DNA of 64,000 nucleotides from Microbacterium sp. cx-55 (GTDB taxonomy: Bacteria > Actinomycetota > Actinomycetes > Actinomycetales > Microbacteriaceae). The position numbers were made by a program, and so were the translations under genes. The notes below the pieces were generated by a model. That model searched no databases. It was not told where the DNA came from and worked only from the letters and a program-made list of their open reading frames with translations. The stretch's first letter is position 1; each line of letters begins with the position of its first letter. Below, in pieces: positions 27,460 through 35,572 of the stretch. The stretch is from positions 1,364,001 through 1,428,000 of the forward strand of contig NZ_CP088261.1 of assembly GCF_021117345.1 (NCBI RefSeq), read 5' to 3'.

Positions 27460-27469
27460 CTCCTTCGGG

Positions 27470-27883
27470 TCAGGCCTTGTCCCGCACGACCATGACGAGC
27501 GGGTCGAAGGTGCGTGGGAGTTCTCCCCGGTCGTTCTCGGTGGGCTGGCCCTCGCGCGCCCAGTACTCGAACCCTCCGATCATCTCGCGCACCGGGTAGC
27601 CCAGGAGTGCGAACTCGCGGGCGCCCTTCGCGCCGGCGTTGCATCCCGGGCTCCAGCAGTAGACGACCACGGCGGTACCGGCGGGGATCTCGACGGGCGC
27701 CCGCTCCGCGATCTGCCGATACGGCATGTGTATGGCACCGGCGACTCGACCCTGAGCCCACGCCTCATCGCCGCGTACGTCGATGAGCACGACATGCTCA
27801 CCGTTCTTCTGAGCCGCGTACACGTCGGAGGGGTCGGTCTCGTGGGTGAGTTTCGTCGAGAAGAAGTCGAGGGCGTCGGTCAT
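27470..27883 (-). CDS. Rhodanese-like domain protein
   Basis: 137-aa single rhodanese domain. D-V-R-G-D-E-A-W-A-Q-G-R-V-A-G-A-I-H-M-P-Y is the CDC25-like first half; the active-site cysteine lies in V-Y-C-W-S-P-G-C-N-A-G, with two cysteines in the loop. Sulfur transfer is presumed; the partner is unknown. Start ATG 27883 is fixed by TAGGCT (27890-27895, minus strand) exactly six bases upstream. Convergent with the PP2C gene. Confidence 0.88.
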   Translation of the reverse strand: MTDALDFFSTKLTHETDPSDVYAAQKNGEHVVLIDVRGDEAWAQGRVAGAIHMPYRQIAERAPVEIPAGTAVVVYCWSPGCNAGAKGAREFALLGYPVREMIGGFEYWAREGQPTENDRGELPRTFDPLVMVVRDKA

Positions 27884-27889
27884 CGTCCG

Positions 27890-27895
27890 AGCCTA
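27890..27895 (-). promoter_or_regulatory. -10 box (TAGGCT) of the rhodanese gene
   Basis: Six bases before ATG 27883; leaderless. Confidence 0.55.
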
Positions 27896-27917
27896 GGCCG
27901 GGCGTACCGCCGCCGAC

Positions 27918-27961
27918 CCTGATCAGGCAGACGCCCGTCGGCGGATTCCTGCCGGATCAGG
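27918..27961 (-). terminator. Hairpin at the 3' end of the HpxO-like gene
   Basis: CCTGATCAGGCAG (27918-27930) and CTGCCGGATCAGG (27949-27961) pair at 12 of 13 positions. The arm overlaps the stop codon of the minus-strand gene and lies upstream of the rhodanese promoter. Confidence 0.5.
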
Positions 27962-29135
27962 CCAAGAGCCCGCCGATCGAAACGGGGCTGTCGGCGATGT
28001 TGCCCACGATTCCCCGGATGACGTTCTCGCCGGTCTCACGCCGCAGGCCGTCGTACCAGGCCTCGGTCACGTCGGGCTCGAAACCGTGCGTCTCCGCGGC
28101 GCGCTTGCGGGCGCGCAGAACCAGATCGGCCGCGCGCTGCGTGCGGGCGTGCTCGTAGCGGCGCAGGGTGTCTTCGATGCCGAGTGAGGTGGTGGCGAAG
28201 AGCAGGCCGAGCACGTAGCTGTCCTCGAGCGCCGAACACGCTCCCTGACCGATGTCGGGGGCCGTGTTATGCGCGGAGTCGCCCAGCAGGACCACACGAC
28301 CGCGCGTCCAGGTGTGGAACGGGTCGACGTCCCAGATCTCGACCCGGTTGAAGGATGTCGCCGGATCGATCGAATCGAGAAGTGTCTGCACGCCCGGGGC
28401 CCAGCCGGCGAACGCCTCGCGCAGGGGTGCGATCCCGGTGGAACGGTCGTAGGGGATGCCGGACGGCTGGGGTACGTCGCAGAAGAAGTAGAAGCGATCG
28501 CCGGCGACGGGCATGACCGAGACGCGCTTTCCTTCCGCGACGTACGTGGTCCACTGGTCGACCGGTCCGACGCGCGTGTCGATCGGGACGAGCCCGTTGA
28601 AGTTCGTGTAGCCGGAGTAGCGGCGTTCGGTCGGAGTGCCTCGGACGTAGTCGCGTGTCAGCGACCGCGCGCCATCCGCGCCGATGACGAGATCCGCCGT
28701 CGCCGTCTCACCGTTCTCGAAGGTCACGGTCACCTCGTCGTCGGTCTGCGAGATCGACTGCATCCGCATCCCGAGATGGATGCGGTCGGCACCGACGGTG
28801 TCCATCAGGAGGCCCTGCAGATCGGCGCGGGCGACGGGGTAGGAGCGTTGACCGGTCTGATCGGTGACCGGGTCGAGGCTGAACCGGCACATCGTGTCGC
28901 CGGTGTGGCCGTCGACGTAGGCCATGGTGTCGAGGTGGCCGCCGAGCGCCGCGACCTCGTCGCGCAGACCCAGCCAGTTCAGGACCTTGACGCCGTTCGG
29001 CCACAGTGAGAGGGCTGCGCCCACCGGACGGTTCTCACGGATCTGGTCGTAGATGCGCACATCGTGGCCGAGTCGCTGCAGGGCGATGCCCGCGCTCGTT
29101 CCGCCGATACCTGCGCCGATGATGATGACTCGCAC
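27957..29135 (-). CDS. FAD-dependent urate hydroxylase (HpxO-like)
   Basis: Flavoprotein monooxygenase, 392 aa, of the p-hydroxybenzoate hydroxylase class. It has the FAD Rossmann motif G-A-G-I-G-G-T-S-A-G, D-L-V-I-G-A-D-G-A-R and G-D-S-A-H-N-T-A-P-D-I-G-Q-G. From memory, stretches such as P-V-G-A-A-L-S-L-W-P-N-G-V-K, D-Q-W-T-T-Y-V-A-E-G-K-R-V and T-E-A-W-Y match Klebsiella HpxO, which hydroxylates urate to 5-hydroxyisourate with NADH. GTG 29135 is chosen because TACGGT lies exactly six bases upstream. No other purine-degradation gene is adjacent. Confidence 0.82.
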   Translation of the reverse strand: MRVIIIGAGIGGTSAGIALQRLGHDVRIYDQIRENRPVGAALSLWPNGVKVLNWLGLRDEVAALGGHLDTMAYVDGHTGDTMCRFSLDPVTDQTGQRSYPVARADLQGLLMDTVGADRIHLGMRMQSISQTDDEVTVTFENGETATADLVIGADGARSLTRDYVRGTPTERRYSGYTNFNGLVPIDTRVGPVDQWTTYVAEGKRVSVMPVAGDRFYFFCDVPQPSGIPYDRSTGIAPLREAFAGWAPGVQTLLDSIDPATSFNRVEIWDVDPFHTWTRGRVVLLGDSAHNTAPDIGQGACSALEDSYVLGLLFATTSLGIEDTLRRYEHARTQRAADLVLRARKRAAETHGFEPDVTEAWYDGLRRETGENVIRGIVGNIADSPVSIGGLLA

Positions 29136-29141
29136 TCCGTT

Positions 29142-29147
29142 ACCGTA
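29142..29147 (-). promoter_or_regulatory. -10 box (TACGGT) of the HpxO-like gene
   Basis: Six bases before GTG 29135; leaderless, and the basis for choosing this start over longer frames. Confidence 0.55.
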
Positions 29148-29204
29148 ACCGGGCGCTGTCACGGCGATGTTACAACCACCAACATCGCACGCTACGGAAA
29201 TGAC

Positions 29205-29233
29205 GAATGCCCCGGCGGTCTGCCGGGGCATTC
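29205..29233 (-). terminator. Hairpin terminator of the ctaE-qcrCAB operon
   Basis: GAATGCCCCGGC (29205-29216) and GCCGGGGCATTC (29222-29233) form a perfect 12-bp stem with a 5-base loop, 12 bases after the qcrB stop in the direction of transcription; GTCATTTCC follows. Confidence 0.7.
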
Positions 29234-29245
29234 GGTGTCACAGCC

Positions 29246-31090
29246 TCAGCTGCGCGGTTCGTCGTCCTTCGGAGCGTTCAGCTCTTCGAGACGCTTCGGT
29301 GACGGGAACTCGACCTCGGCCTTGTCGTGCAGCGAGATGGTCGGGCGACCCTCCTTCTCCGCGCGTTCCGTCGCGCCAGCGATCTCGGCGTCTTCCTCGG
29401 AGTCGATGTGATCGAGCGTGTGATGCTGGTGAGCGACCGCGGCATCGAGCTCGGCCTGCGTCAGCGGTACGAGACGGTCCTCGAAGAACCAGCGCGAGAT
29501 CGACGCGCGGAGGTTCTCGTGCCACGGGATGCGCCCCTGGGCGTTCGGACGAACCACGAGAGGCTCGTTCACCTCGTTGTCGACCAGCTTCCAGCGCTCG
29601 TACTCGTCGACGGGCTGGTGCACCTCGATGTACTCGCCGCCGGGGAGGCGGACGATGCGACCGGACTCGTAACCGTGCAGAGCGATCTCACGATCCTTCT
29701 TCTGCAGCGCGAGAGCCATCCGCTTCGTGACGAAGTAGGCGATGATCGGGCCGATGATCAGGAGCGCCTGCAGCGTGTGGATCACTCCCTCCATCGTCAC
29801 CCAGAAGTGCGTGGCGATGATGTCGGAGGATGCCGCTGCCCACAGGACCGCGTAGAACGTCACGCCAGCGGCGCCGATCGCCGTGCGGGTGGCCGCGTTG
29901 CGCGGACGCTGAGCGATGTGGTGCTCCCGCTTGTCGCCCGTGACCCACGCTTCGATGAACGGGTAGATCAGCACGAGGACGATGAACAGGCCGAGGACTG
30001 CCAGCGGCAGGATGATGTTCCACGACCAGGTGTGGTCGAGGAAGACGGTCTCCAGGTGCGGCGGAACGAGGCGCAGCGCACCATCCGCGAATCCGATGTA
30101 CCAGTCCGGCTGGGTACCGGCCGACACCGGGGAGGGGTCGTACGGTCCGTAGTTCCAGATGGGGTTGATCGTCACGAGCGACGCGATCAGCACGATCACA
30201 CCGAACGTGATGAAGAAGAAGCCACCCATCTTCGACATGTAGACGGGCATCATCGGGTAGCCCACGACGTTGCTGTTCGTGCGGGCGGGACCGGCGAACT
30301 GCGTGTGCTTGTTGATGATCATCAGGATGAGGTGCAGCGCCAGGAGCGCGACGAGGATCGCCGGAAGCAGCAGGATATGCAGCGTGTAGAGGCGGCCGAC
30401 GATGTCGGTTCCGGGGAACTCTCCGCCGAAGAGGAGGAACGAGATCCAGGTGCCGACGATCGGGATGCCCTTGACCATGCCGTCGATGATGCGGAGGCCG
30501 TTACCCGAGAGCAGGTCGTCGGGGAGGGAGTACCCGGTGAAGCCCTCGGCCATCGCCAGGATGAAGAGGATGAAGCCGATGACCCAGTTGAGCTCGCGCG
30601 GCTTGCGGAAAGCACCCGTGAAGAACACGCGGAGCATGTGCACGCCGATGCCCGCCACGAAGACGAGGGCGGCCCAGTGGTGGATCTGGCGAACCAGCAG
30701 ACCACCGCGGACGTCGAAGGAGATGTGCAGGCTCGACTCGAGCGCCGCAGACATCTCGATGCCGCGCATGGGCTCGTACGCACCGAAGTAGTGCGTCTCG
30801 ACCATGGATGCCTGGAAGAAGAACGTGAGGAACGTGCCCGAGAGCAGCACGACAACGAACGCCCACAGGGCAATCTCACCGAGCATGAACGACCAGTGGT
30901 CGGGGAAGATCTTGCGACCCAGCTCTTTCACGAGCCCCGAAAGGCTGGTGCGCTCGTCGAGATAGTTCGCCGCAGCGCCGACGAAACGGCCGCCGAGCGG
31001 CTTACCGTCGCGACCCGCGGGGGGAGCCGTCGTCACGCCCGAGGCAGGCTCGGTCGTGACGTTCTCCGTGGGGTGGGTGACGGTACTCAA
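29246..31090 (-). CDS. qcrB: Cytochrome bc1 complex cytochrome b subunit
   Basis: Quinol-oxidising membrane subunit of the actinobacterial bcc complex, 614 aa. Haem b ligand pairs lie in R-Q-I-H-H-W and G-V-H-M-L-R (helix B) and in L-Y-T-L-H-I-L and L-A-L-H-L-I-L (helix D). The Qo-site motif is P-D-W-Y, the actinobacterial form of PEWY. A hydrophilic C-terminal extension of about 150 residues is family-typical. Start TTG 31090 overlaps the qcrA stop (TTGA), so translation is coupled; no better start fits. This subunit is the target of Q203-type inhibitors in mycobacteria. Confidence 0.96.
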   Translation of the reverse strand: MSTVTHPTENVTTEPASGVTTAPPAGRDGKPLGGRFVGAAANYLDERTSLSGLVKELGRKIFPDHWSFMLGEIALWAFVVVLLSGTFLTFFFQASMVETHYFGAYEPMRGIEMSAALESSLHISFDVRGGLLVRQIHHWAALVFVAGIGVHMLRVFFTGAFRKPRELNWVIGFILFILAMAEGFTGYSLPDDLLSGNGLRIIDGMVKGIPIVGTWISFLLFGGEFPGTDIVGRLYTLHILLLPAILVALLALHLILMIINKHTQFAGPARTNSNVVGYPMMPVYMSKMGGFFFITFGVIVLIASLVTINPIWNYGPYDPSPVSAGTQPDWYIGFADGALRLVPPHLETVFLDHTWSWNIILPLAVLGLFIVLVLIYPFIEAWVTGDKREHHIAQRPRNAATRTAIGAAGVTFYAVLWAAASSDIIATHFWVTMEGVIHTLQALLIIGPIIAYFVTKRMALALQKKDREIALHGYESGRIVRLPGGEYIEVHQPVDEYERWKLVDNEVNEPLVVRPNAQGRIPWHENLRASISRWFFEDRLVPLTQAELDAAVAHQHHTLDHIDSEEDAEIAGATERAEKEGRPTISLHDKAEVEFPSPKRLEELNAPKDDEPRS

Positions 31091-32166
31091 TGACGCTCCC
31101 AGAAGCTCGGGCCGACGGGTTCGGTGAAGTCGCTGCGTGCGACGAGGTAGCCCTCGGCGTCGACCGTGATCGGCAGCTGGGGAAGGGGACGCGCGGCCGG
31201 GCCGAAGATGACCTTGGCGCCGTCGGCGACGTCGAACTGCGACTGGTGGCACGGGCACAGCAGGTGGTGGGTCTGCTGCTCGTAGAGCGCCACCGGGCAA
31301 CCGACGTGCGTGCAGACCTTGGAGTAGGCGACGATGCCGTCGTACGACCAGTCCTTGCGGTCCTCGGCCTCGATCAGCTTCTCCTGCGGCATGCGCATGA
31401 GCAGAACGATCGCCTTGGCCTTCTCCTCGAGGTACCCGTCGTGGTGGCTGACGCCGGCGAGCTCTTCGGGGATCACGTGGAAGGCGGAGCCCAGGGTGAC
31501 CTCGGATGCCTTGATCGGCTCGCCGCTGGGGTCGCGCGCCAGGCGCGTGCCCTCGGTCCACATGGTGTGGCTGAGCAGGTGCACGGGGTCGCCCGCGTAG
31601 GGGTTCGCGGCGCTGTTCTGCGGAGCGAGACCGCGGAAGAGGACGACGCCGGGGATCACCGAGGCGACGAGTGCGGCGAACAGCGAGTTCCGGATCATCG
31701 TGCGGCGCCCGAATCCGGACTCCTCGTTCGCGACCTCGAAGTTCGCGATGACGGCTTCGCGCGTCGAGTCCCGACCGCGCGTGGCGTGGCGCGGCTCGAT
31801 GAACTCCTTGTCGGACATGACGGCCTTCGACCAGTGGATCGCGCCGACGCCGATGGCGAGCAGCGCGAAGGCGATACCGAGGCCGATGAAGAGGTTGTTG
31901 TCGCGGATCGCGGCGAGCGATCCGCTCTCGATCGGGAAGATCAGGTACGCGATGACGGCCCAGATGGATGCCGCAACCGACAGGTAGAAGAGCGTGTAGA
32001 CCGTGCGTACGGCGCGCTTCATCGCCGCCGGGTCCTTGTCCGTGATGCGTTCCCTGTGGTCAGGAAGACCGGGGTTCTGCACCGGGTCGGACACTGCCAC
32101 AGCGAGACCACTCGACGGCTTCCAGGAAGCCCTCTCGTGCTCTAGCGGGTCGCCCTCGTGTGCCAT
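31087..32166 (-). CDS. qcrA: Rieske iron-sulfur subunit of cytochrome bc1
   Basis: Fe2S2 subunit transferring electrons from quinol to cytochrome cc; 359 aa. Actinobacterial QcrA architecture: polar N-terminus, three transmembrane helices (about 55-80, 92-112, 163-185) and a C-terminal Rieske domain with C-T-H-V-G-C-P and C-P-C-H-Q-S-Q-F holding two Cys and two His ligands. GAGGAG lies just before ATG 32166. Confidence 0.96.
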   Translation of the reverse strand: MAHEGDPLEHERASWKPSSGLAVAVSDPVQNPGLPDHRERITDKDPAAMKRAVRTVYTLFYLSVAASIWAVIAYLIFPIESGSLAAIRDNNLFIGLGIAFALLAIGVGAIHWSKAVMSDKEFIEPRHATRGRDSTREAVIANFEVANEESGFGRRTMIRNSLFAALVASVIPGVVLFRGLAPQNSAANPYAGDPVHLLSHTMWTEGTRLARDPSGEPIKASEVTLGSAFHVIPEELAGVSHHDGYLEEKAKAIVLLMRMPQEKLIEAEDRKDWSYDGIVAYSKVCTHVGCPVALYEQQTHHLLCPCHQSQFDVADGAKVIFGPAARPLPQLPITVDAEGYLVARSDFTEPVGPSFWERH

Positions 32167-32199
32167 GGTGCTCCTCGTGCGTTCGTTCGTGGGGGACGG

Positions 32200-33003
32200 T
32201 TAGTTCGACTTCGCGGTGATCCACACCGTGATGGCGATCAGTCCGCCGATCCCGAAGATCCAGATGAAAAGGCCCTCGGATACCGGACCGAGCGACCCGA
32301 GCGAGAATCCGCCGGGCGATTCGTTGTCCTGCATGTAGAGAAGCGCGGAGATGATGTCGCGCTTGTCTTCGGCCGAGAGGTTCATGTCGTTGAACACGGG
32401 CATGTTCTGCGGGCCGGTGACCATGGCCGCGTACATGTTCAGTGCGCTCGTGGTGTGCAGGTTCGGGGCGTACTTGCCCTCCGTGAGAGCGCCGCCGGCG
32501 CCCGCGACGTTGTGGCACATGGCGCAGTTGATGCGGAAGAGCTCGGCGCCCTCCGACACGTCGCCCTGACCGTCGAGGACCTCGGCCGCCGGGTAGGTGG
32601 GGCCGGGGGCGATGGACTGCACGTAGCTGGCCATCGCGTCGATCTGGTCCTGCGTGAACTGCACCGGCTTCTGCGGTGCCTGCGGCGCCTGCGCCTGGAG
32701 CGGCATCCGGCCCGTGGAGACCTGGAAGTGAACGGCCAGCTCGCCGACGCCGTACAGCGAGGGTCCGCTTTCCGTGCCCTGGACGTCGAGTCCGTGGCAG
32801 GTGGCGCAGTTGGCCTGGAACAGCTTCTTGCCGTCTTCGACGGTGAGCGTGGATGCCGCAGCCGACGTGTCGGTCGTTGCGGCCATCGCGGCCGATGCGC
32901 CGGCGTACACGCCGCCCGTCAGCAGCAGGCCGATGCCGATGAGGGCAGCGGCGGCCAGGGGGCTGCGACGACCGGACTGCCGACGCTTCTTCTCTCGTGC
33001 CAT
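32200..33003 (-). CDS. qcrC: Dihaem cytochrome c subunit of bc1 (cytochrome cc)
   Basis: Membrane-anchored dihaem cytochrome, 267 aa, that replaces soluble cytochrome c in the bcc-aa3 supercomplex. An N-terminal signal/anchor (about 16-40) is followed by two cytochrome c domains with haem motifs C-A-T-C-H (about 66-70) and C-A-M-C-H (about 160-164), and a C-terminal transmembrane helix (about 240-262). Between ctaE and qcrA in the operon. Confidence 0.96.
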   Translation of the reverse strand: MAREKKRRQSGRRSPLAAAALIGIGLLLTGGVYAGASAAMAATTDTSAAASTLTVEDGKKLFQANCATCHGLDVQGTESGPSLYGVGELAVHFQVSTGRMPLQAQAPQAPQKPVQFTQDQIDAMASYVQSIAPGPTYPAAEVLDGQGDVSEGAELFRINCAMCHNVAGAGGALTEGKYAPNLHTTSALNMYAAMVTGPQNMPVFNDMNLSAEDKRDIISALLYMQDNESPGGFSLGSLGPVSEGLFIWIFGIGGLIAITVWITAKSN

Positions 33004-33022
33004 GAGTTCGTGGGGCTCCGCT

Positions 33023-33658
33023 CTATCGCAGGAAGTAGATGACGAGGAACAGGGCGATCCAGACCACGTCGACGAAGTGCCAGTAGTACGACACGACGAT
33101 CGAGGTGGTCATCTCCTTGCGTCCGAAGTTCTTGACGGCGTACGCGCGGCCGATGACGAGCAGGAACGCGACGAGTCCGCCCGTCACGTGCAGGGCGTGG
33201 AAGCCGGTGGTGATGTAGAAGGCCGACGCGTACGAGTTGGCGCTGATCGGCATGCCCTCGGCGATGAGCTGGGCGTACTCCCATACCTGACCGGAGACGA
33301 AGACGGCGCCGAGGAAGAAGGTGAGGAAGAACCACTCGACCATGCCCCACTTGAGCGGGTTCTTGTCGGTGCGGTACGGCTGGTAGCGCTCGGCGGCGAA
33401 CACACCCATCTGGCACGTGACCGACGACAGCACGAGGATGATCGTGTTGACGGTGGCGAAGGGGACGTTCAGCAGCGAGGACTCGTCGGCCCACAGCTCG
33501 GGGGAGGTGCTGCGCAGCGTGAAGTAGATCGCGAACAGGCCGGCGAAGAACATGACTTCGCTGCCGAGCCAGACGATGGTGCCGACGGCGACCGGGTCTG
33601 GCCTCTTAACCTTGCGAAGGGCCTGGGAATACGTCGCTGGGGTCGTCACAGTGTCCAT
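33023..33658 (-). CDS. ctaE: Cytochrome aa3 oxidase subunit III
   Basis: Subunit III of the aa3 oxidase, 211 aa, with five hydrophobic helices and the conserved segments W-L-G-S-E-V-M-F-F-A-G-L, F-H-A-L-H-V-T-G-G and Y-Y-W-H-F-V-D-V-V-W. First gene of ctaE-qcrC-qcrA-qcrB. Start ATG 33658 has no clear ribosome site; CATAAT overlaps it and stands seven bases before an in-frame GTG three codons downstream, so the true start may be that GTG. Confidence 0.94.
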   Translation of the reverse strand: MDTVTTPATYSQALRKVKRPDPVAVGTIVWLGSEVMFFAGLFAIYFTLRSTSPELWADESSLLNVPFATVNTIILVLSSVTCQMGVFAAERYQPYRTDKNPLKWGMVEWFFLTFFLGAVFVSGQVWEYAQLIAEGMPISANSYASAFYITTGFHALHVTGGLVAFLLVIGRAYAVKNFGRKEMTTSIVVSYYWHFVDVVWIALFLVIYFLR

Positions 33659-33718
33659 TATGACCGATATCGGCTGCCTGTTCTCGCACCGCGTACCTGT
33701 GCGGAAGCCGCGTCGCGG

Positions 33719-33734
33719 CTTAGGGGAACCTAAG
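33719..33734. promoter_or_regulatory. Palindrome CTTAGG-GGAA-CCTAAG between ctaE and trpD
   Basis: Perfect 6-bp arms around GGAA, in an AT-richer patch of the 166-bp divergent region between the respiratory operon and trpD. Candidate operator. The half-sites resemble an iron-box half-site (TTAGG) but the spacing does not fit the 19-bp DtxR/IdeR consensus. Confidence 0.3.
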
Positions 33735-33810
33735 AAATAGGCCAGAGTGCGCGGGGAGTCGCGTCCTACCGGGACTTTGCCCCGGTGCGGCCCGAACCGC
33801 GGGCGGTCGA

Positions 33811-33816
33811 TAGGCT
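33811..33816 (+). promoter_or_regulatory. -10 box (TAGGCT) of trpD
   Basis: Eight bases before ATG 33825; fixes the start against a longer frame beginning at 33747. Confidence 0.5.
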
Positions 33817-33824
33817 TCGGAGTC

Positions 33825-34886
33825 ATGGTGGACCTTCACGACTGGCCGACGATTCTGACCCGGCTGCTGGCTCGACGCGACCTCAGTATCTCCGAGTCGA
33901 CCTGGGCGATGCGAGAGGTCATGGCCGGCGCGGCGACGCCCTCGCAGCTCGCCGGATTCCTCATCGCCCTCCGCGCGAAGGGCGAGACGGTGGACGAGAT
34001 CGTCGGGTTCCGCGACGCGATCCTCGAAGCGGCGCTGCCGCTGCCGGTCGATTCCCACGTGCTCGACATCGTCGGCACGGGCGGCGACCGGTTCGGAACC
34101 GTGAACATCTCGTCGATGTCGGCGATCGTCGCGGCGGCCAGCGGTATCCCGGTGGTCAAGCACGGCAACAAGGCGGCCAGCTCGTCGTCGGGGTCCTCCG
34201 ACGTGCTGCGCGCCCTCGGTGTGGACCTGGCGCTGTCGCCCGAGGCGGTGGCGGAAACTCTTGCCCGAACGGGGATCACCTTCGCCTTCGCGGCGGCGTT
34301 CCACCCCGGCTTCCGGCATGCGGGACCGACCCGGGCGGAGTTGGGGGTGCCGACCGTCTTCAATTTCCTGGGACCGCTCTGCAACCCGGCGCGGGCCGAG
34401 GCGAATGCGGTGGGCGTGGCGCATCTGGATCGCGTGCCGCTCATCACGGGTGTCTTCCGGACGCGGGGTGCGACGGCGCTCGTGTTCCGCGGCGACGACG
34501 GCCTCGACGAACTCACGACGACCGGGCACAGCCGGATCTGGGAGATCTCCCGCGGTGACGTGCACGAGCACGACCTGGACCCGCGCGACCTCGGGATTCC
34601 GCTCGCGCGCATCGAGGACCTGATCGGCGGCGGCCCCGAGCACAACGCCGAGGTCGTCCGTCGGGTTCTGGCCGGTGAGCGCGGGCCCGTCCGTGACATC
34701 GTGCTCCTGAACACCGCGGCGGGCATCGTGTCGTTCCGCCTGTTCCAGGATCCGGCGCAGGCGCAGCGCTCCATCGTCGAACGCCTCGCCGAGGCGAAGG
34801 ATGCCGCCGCCGCAGCCGTCGACAGCGGCGCGGCCGAGGCGAAGCTCGCGCACTGGGTGGCGACGACCACCGAGCTCTCCGCCTGA
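33825..34886 (+). CDS. trpD: Anthranilate phosphoribosyltransferase
   Basis: Second step of tryptophan synthesis, joining anthranilate and PRPP. 353 aa with the PRPP loop D-I-V-G-T-G-G-D (about residue 78), N-I-S-S-M-S, K-H-G-N-K-A-A-S-S (about 107) and the anthranilate-site segment H-P-G-F-R-H. No other trp genes are adjacent; a solitary trpD beside ctaE-qcr is common in actinobacteria. Confidence 0.95.
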   Translation: MVDLHDWPTILTRLLARRDLSISESTWAMREVMAGAATPSQLAGFLIALRAKGETVDEIVGFRDAILEAALPLPVDSHVLDIVGTGGDRFGTVNISSMSAIVAAASGIPVVKHGNKAASSSSGSSDVLRALGVDLALSPEAVAETLARTGITFAFAAAFHPGFRHAGPTRAELGVPTVFNFLGPLCNPARAEANAVGVAHLDRVPLITGVFRTRGATALVFRGDDGLDELTTTGHSRIWEISRGDVHEHDLDPRDLGIPLARIEDLIGGGPEHNAEVVRRVLAGERGPVRDIVLLNTAAGIVSFRLFQDPAQAQRSIVERLAEAKDAAAAAVDSGAAEAKLAHWVATTTELSA

Positions 34887-34985
34887 ACGGGGAGTTCGAT
34901 TAAACACGGCGCGGTGTCGCGGGCGTGAAGTGGTCAGACCTCTAACGTGAGCATCAACAGCCCGCGATCCCCAGGAGGAACGCTC

Positions 34986-35480
34986 ATGTCCGCAACCACC
35001 GCACCCACCGTCGATGTCATCGACACCCCGACCAAGAAGGTAGGCCTCGTCAAGCTCGCCGGCATCCTCGGCATCCTCGGCGGCATCGCATTGATCGTCG
35101 TCGGCCTGGTCGTCTGGATCATGGTCTCCTCGCAGCTCCGCGCCGAGAACATCACCGTGCCCGACGATGCCGCCGCGTTCCAGGGGCAGACCGTCGCGGG
35201 CCCGTTCACCGCGTACGTGCAGGCGGACATCATCCAGCACCACGCGCTGGCCGCATCCGATGGCAAGACCTACGCCCAGCTCGACCAGGACGACCCGGTT
35301 CGGGCGACGCTGATGAACGCGTCGTTCCTGCGGGCGTCTCTGTTCACCTCGGTCGTGTCCTTCGGCGTCGCGGCGTTCGCGATGGGCATCGGTGTGCTCT
35401 CGATCATCTTCGGCGCGGCGATCCACCGCCTCGCGTCCGTTCCGGTGATCGTGAAGCGCGCCACGGTATCGAGCAGCTGA
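34986..35480 (+). CDS. Two-helix membrane protein, unknown function
   Basis: 164 aa, with hydrophobic segments at about residues 22-47 and 115-145 flanking an extracytoplasmic region (R-A-E-N-I-T-V-P-D-D-A-A to about 112). AGGAGG (34973-34978) sits seven bases before ATG 34986, and TAACGT (34943-34948) is a likely -10. Homologues are often labelled aromatic ring-opening dioxygenase LigA, but nothing here resembles a dioxygenase: no metal-binding motif is visible and the protein is mostly membrane. I would ignore that label. Confidence 0.75.
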   Translation: MSATTAPTVDVIDTPTKKVGLVKLAGILGILGGIALIVVGLVVWIMVSSQLRAENITVPDDAAAFQGQTVAGPFTAYVQADIIQHHALAASDGKTYAQLDQDDPVRATLMNASFLRASLFTSVVSFGVAAFAMGIGVLSIIFGAAIHRLASVPVIVKRATVSSS

Positions 35481-35513
35481 GGTCACGGGTCGCCCCGCAC
35501 CACCGCCTCCTCA

Positions 35514-35543
35514 CGGCGGGTCCGCATCGATGCGGGCCCGCCG
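35514..35543 (+). terminator. Hairpin terminator
   Basis: CGGCGGG-T-CCGCAT (35514-35527) pairs with ATGCGG-G-CCCGCCG (35530-35543), a 14-bp stem with one U-G pair, between the membrane-protein gene and the transporter promoter. Confidence 0.6.
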
Positions 35544-35560
35544 TCCGCGTTCGCCCTTCC

Positions 35561-35566
35561 TAGACT
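35561..35566 (+). promoter_or_regulatory. -10 box (TAGACT) of the CynX-like gene
   Basis: Six bases before GTG 35573; leaderless. Confidence 0.55.
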
Positions 35567-35572
35567 GGATCG

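Noticed and set aside
33719..33734. Iron box (DtxR/IdeR site) near ctaE
   Set aside because: Half-sites fit but total length is 16 rather than 19 bp and the centre does not match the consensus.
34986..35480. Aromatic ring-opening dioxygenase LigA
   Set aside because: A common database label for such proteins, but the sequence is a two-helix membrane protein without metal-binding or dioxygenase motifs.
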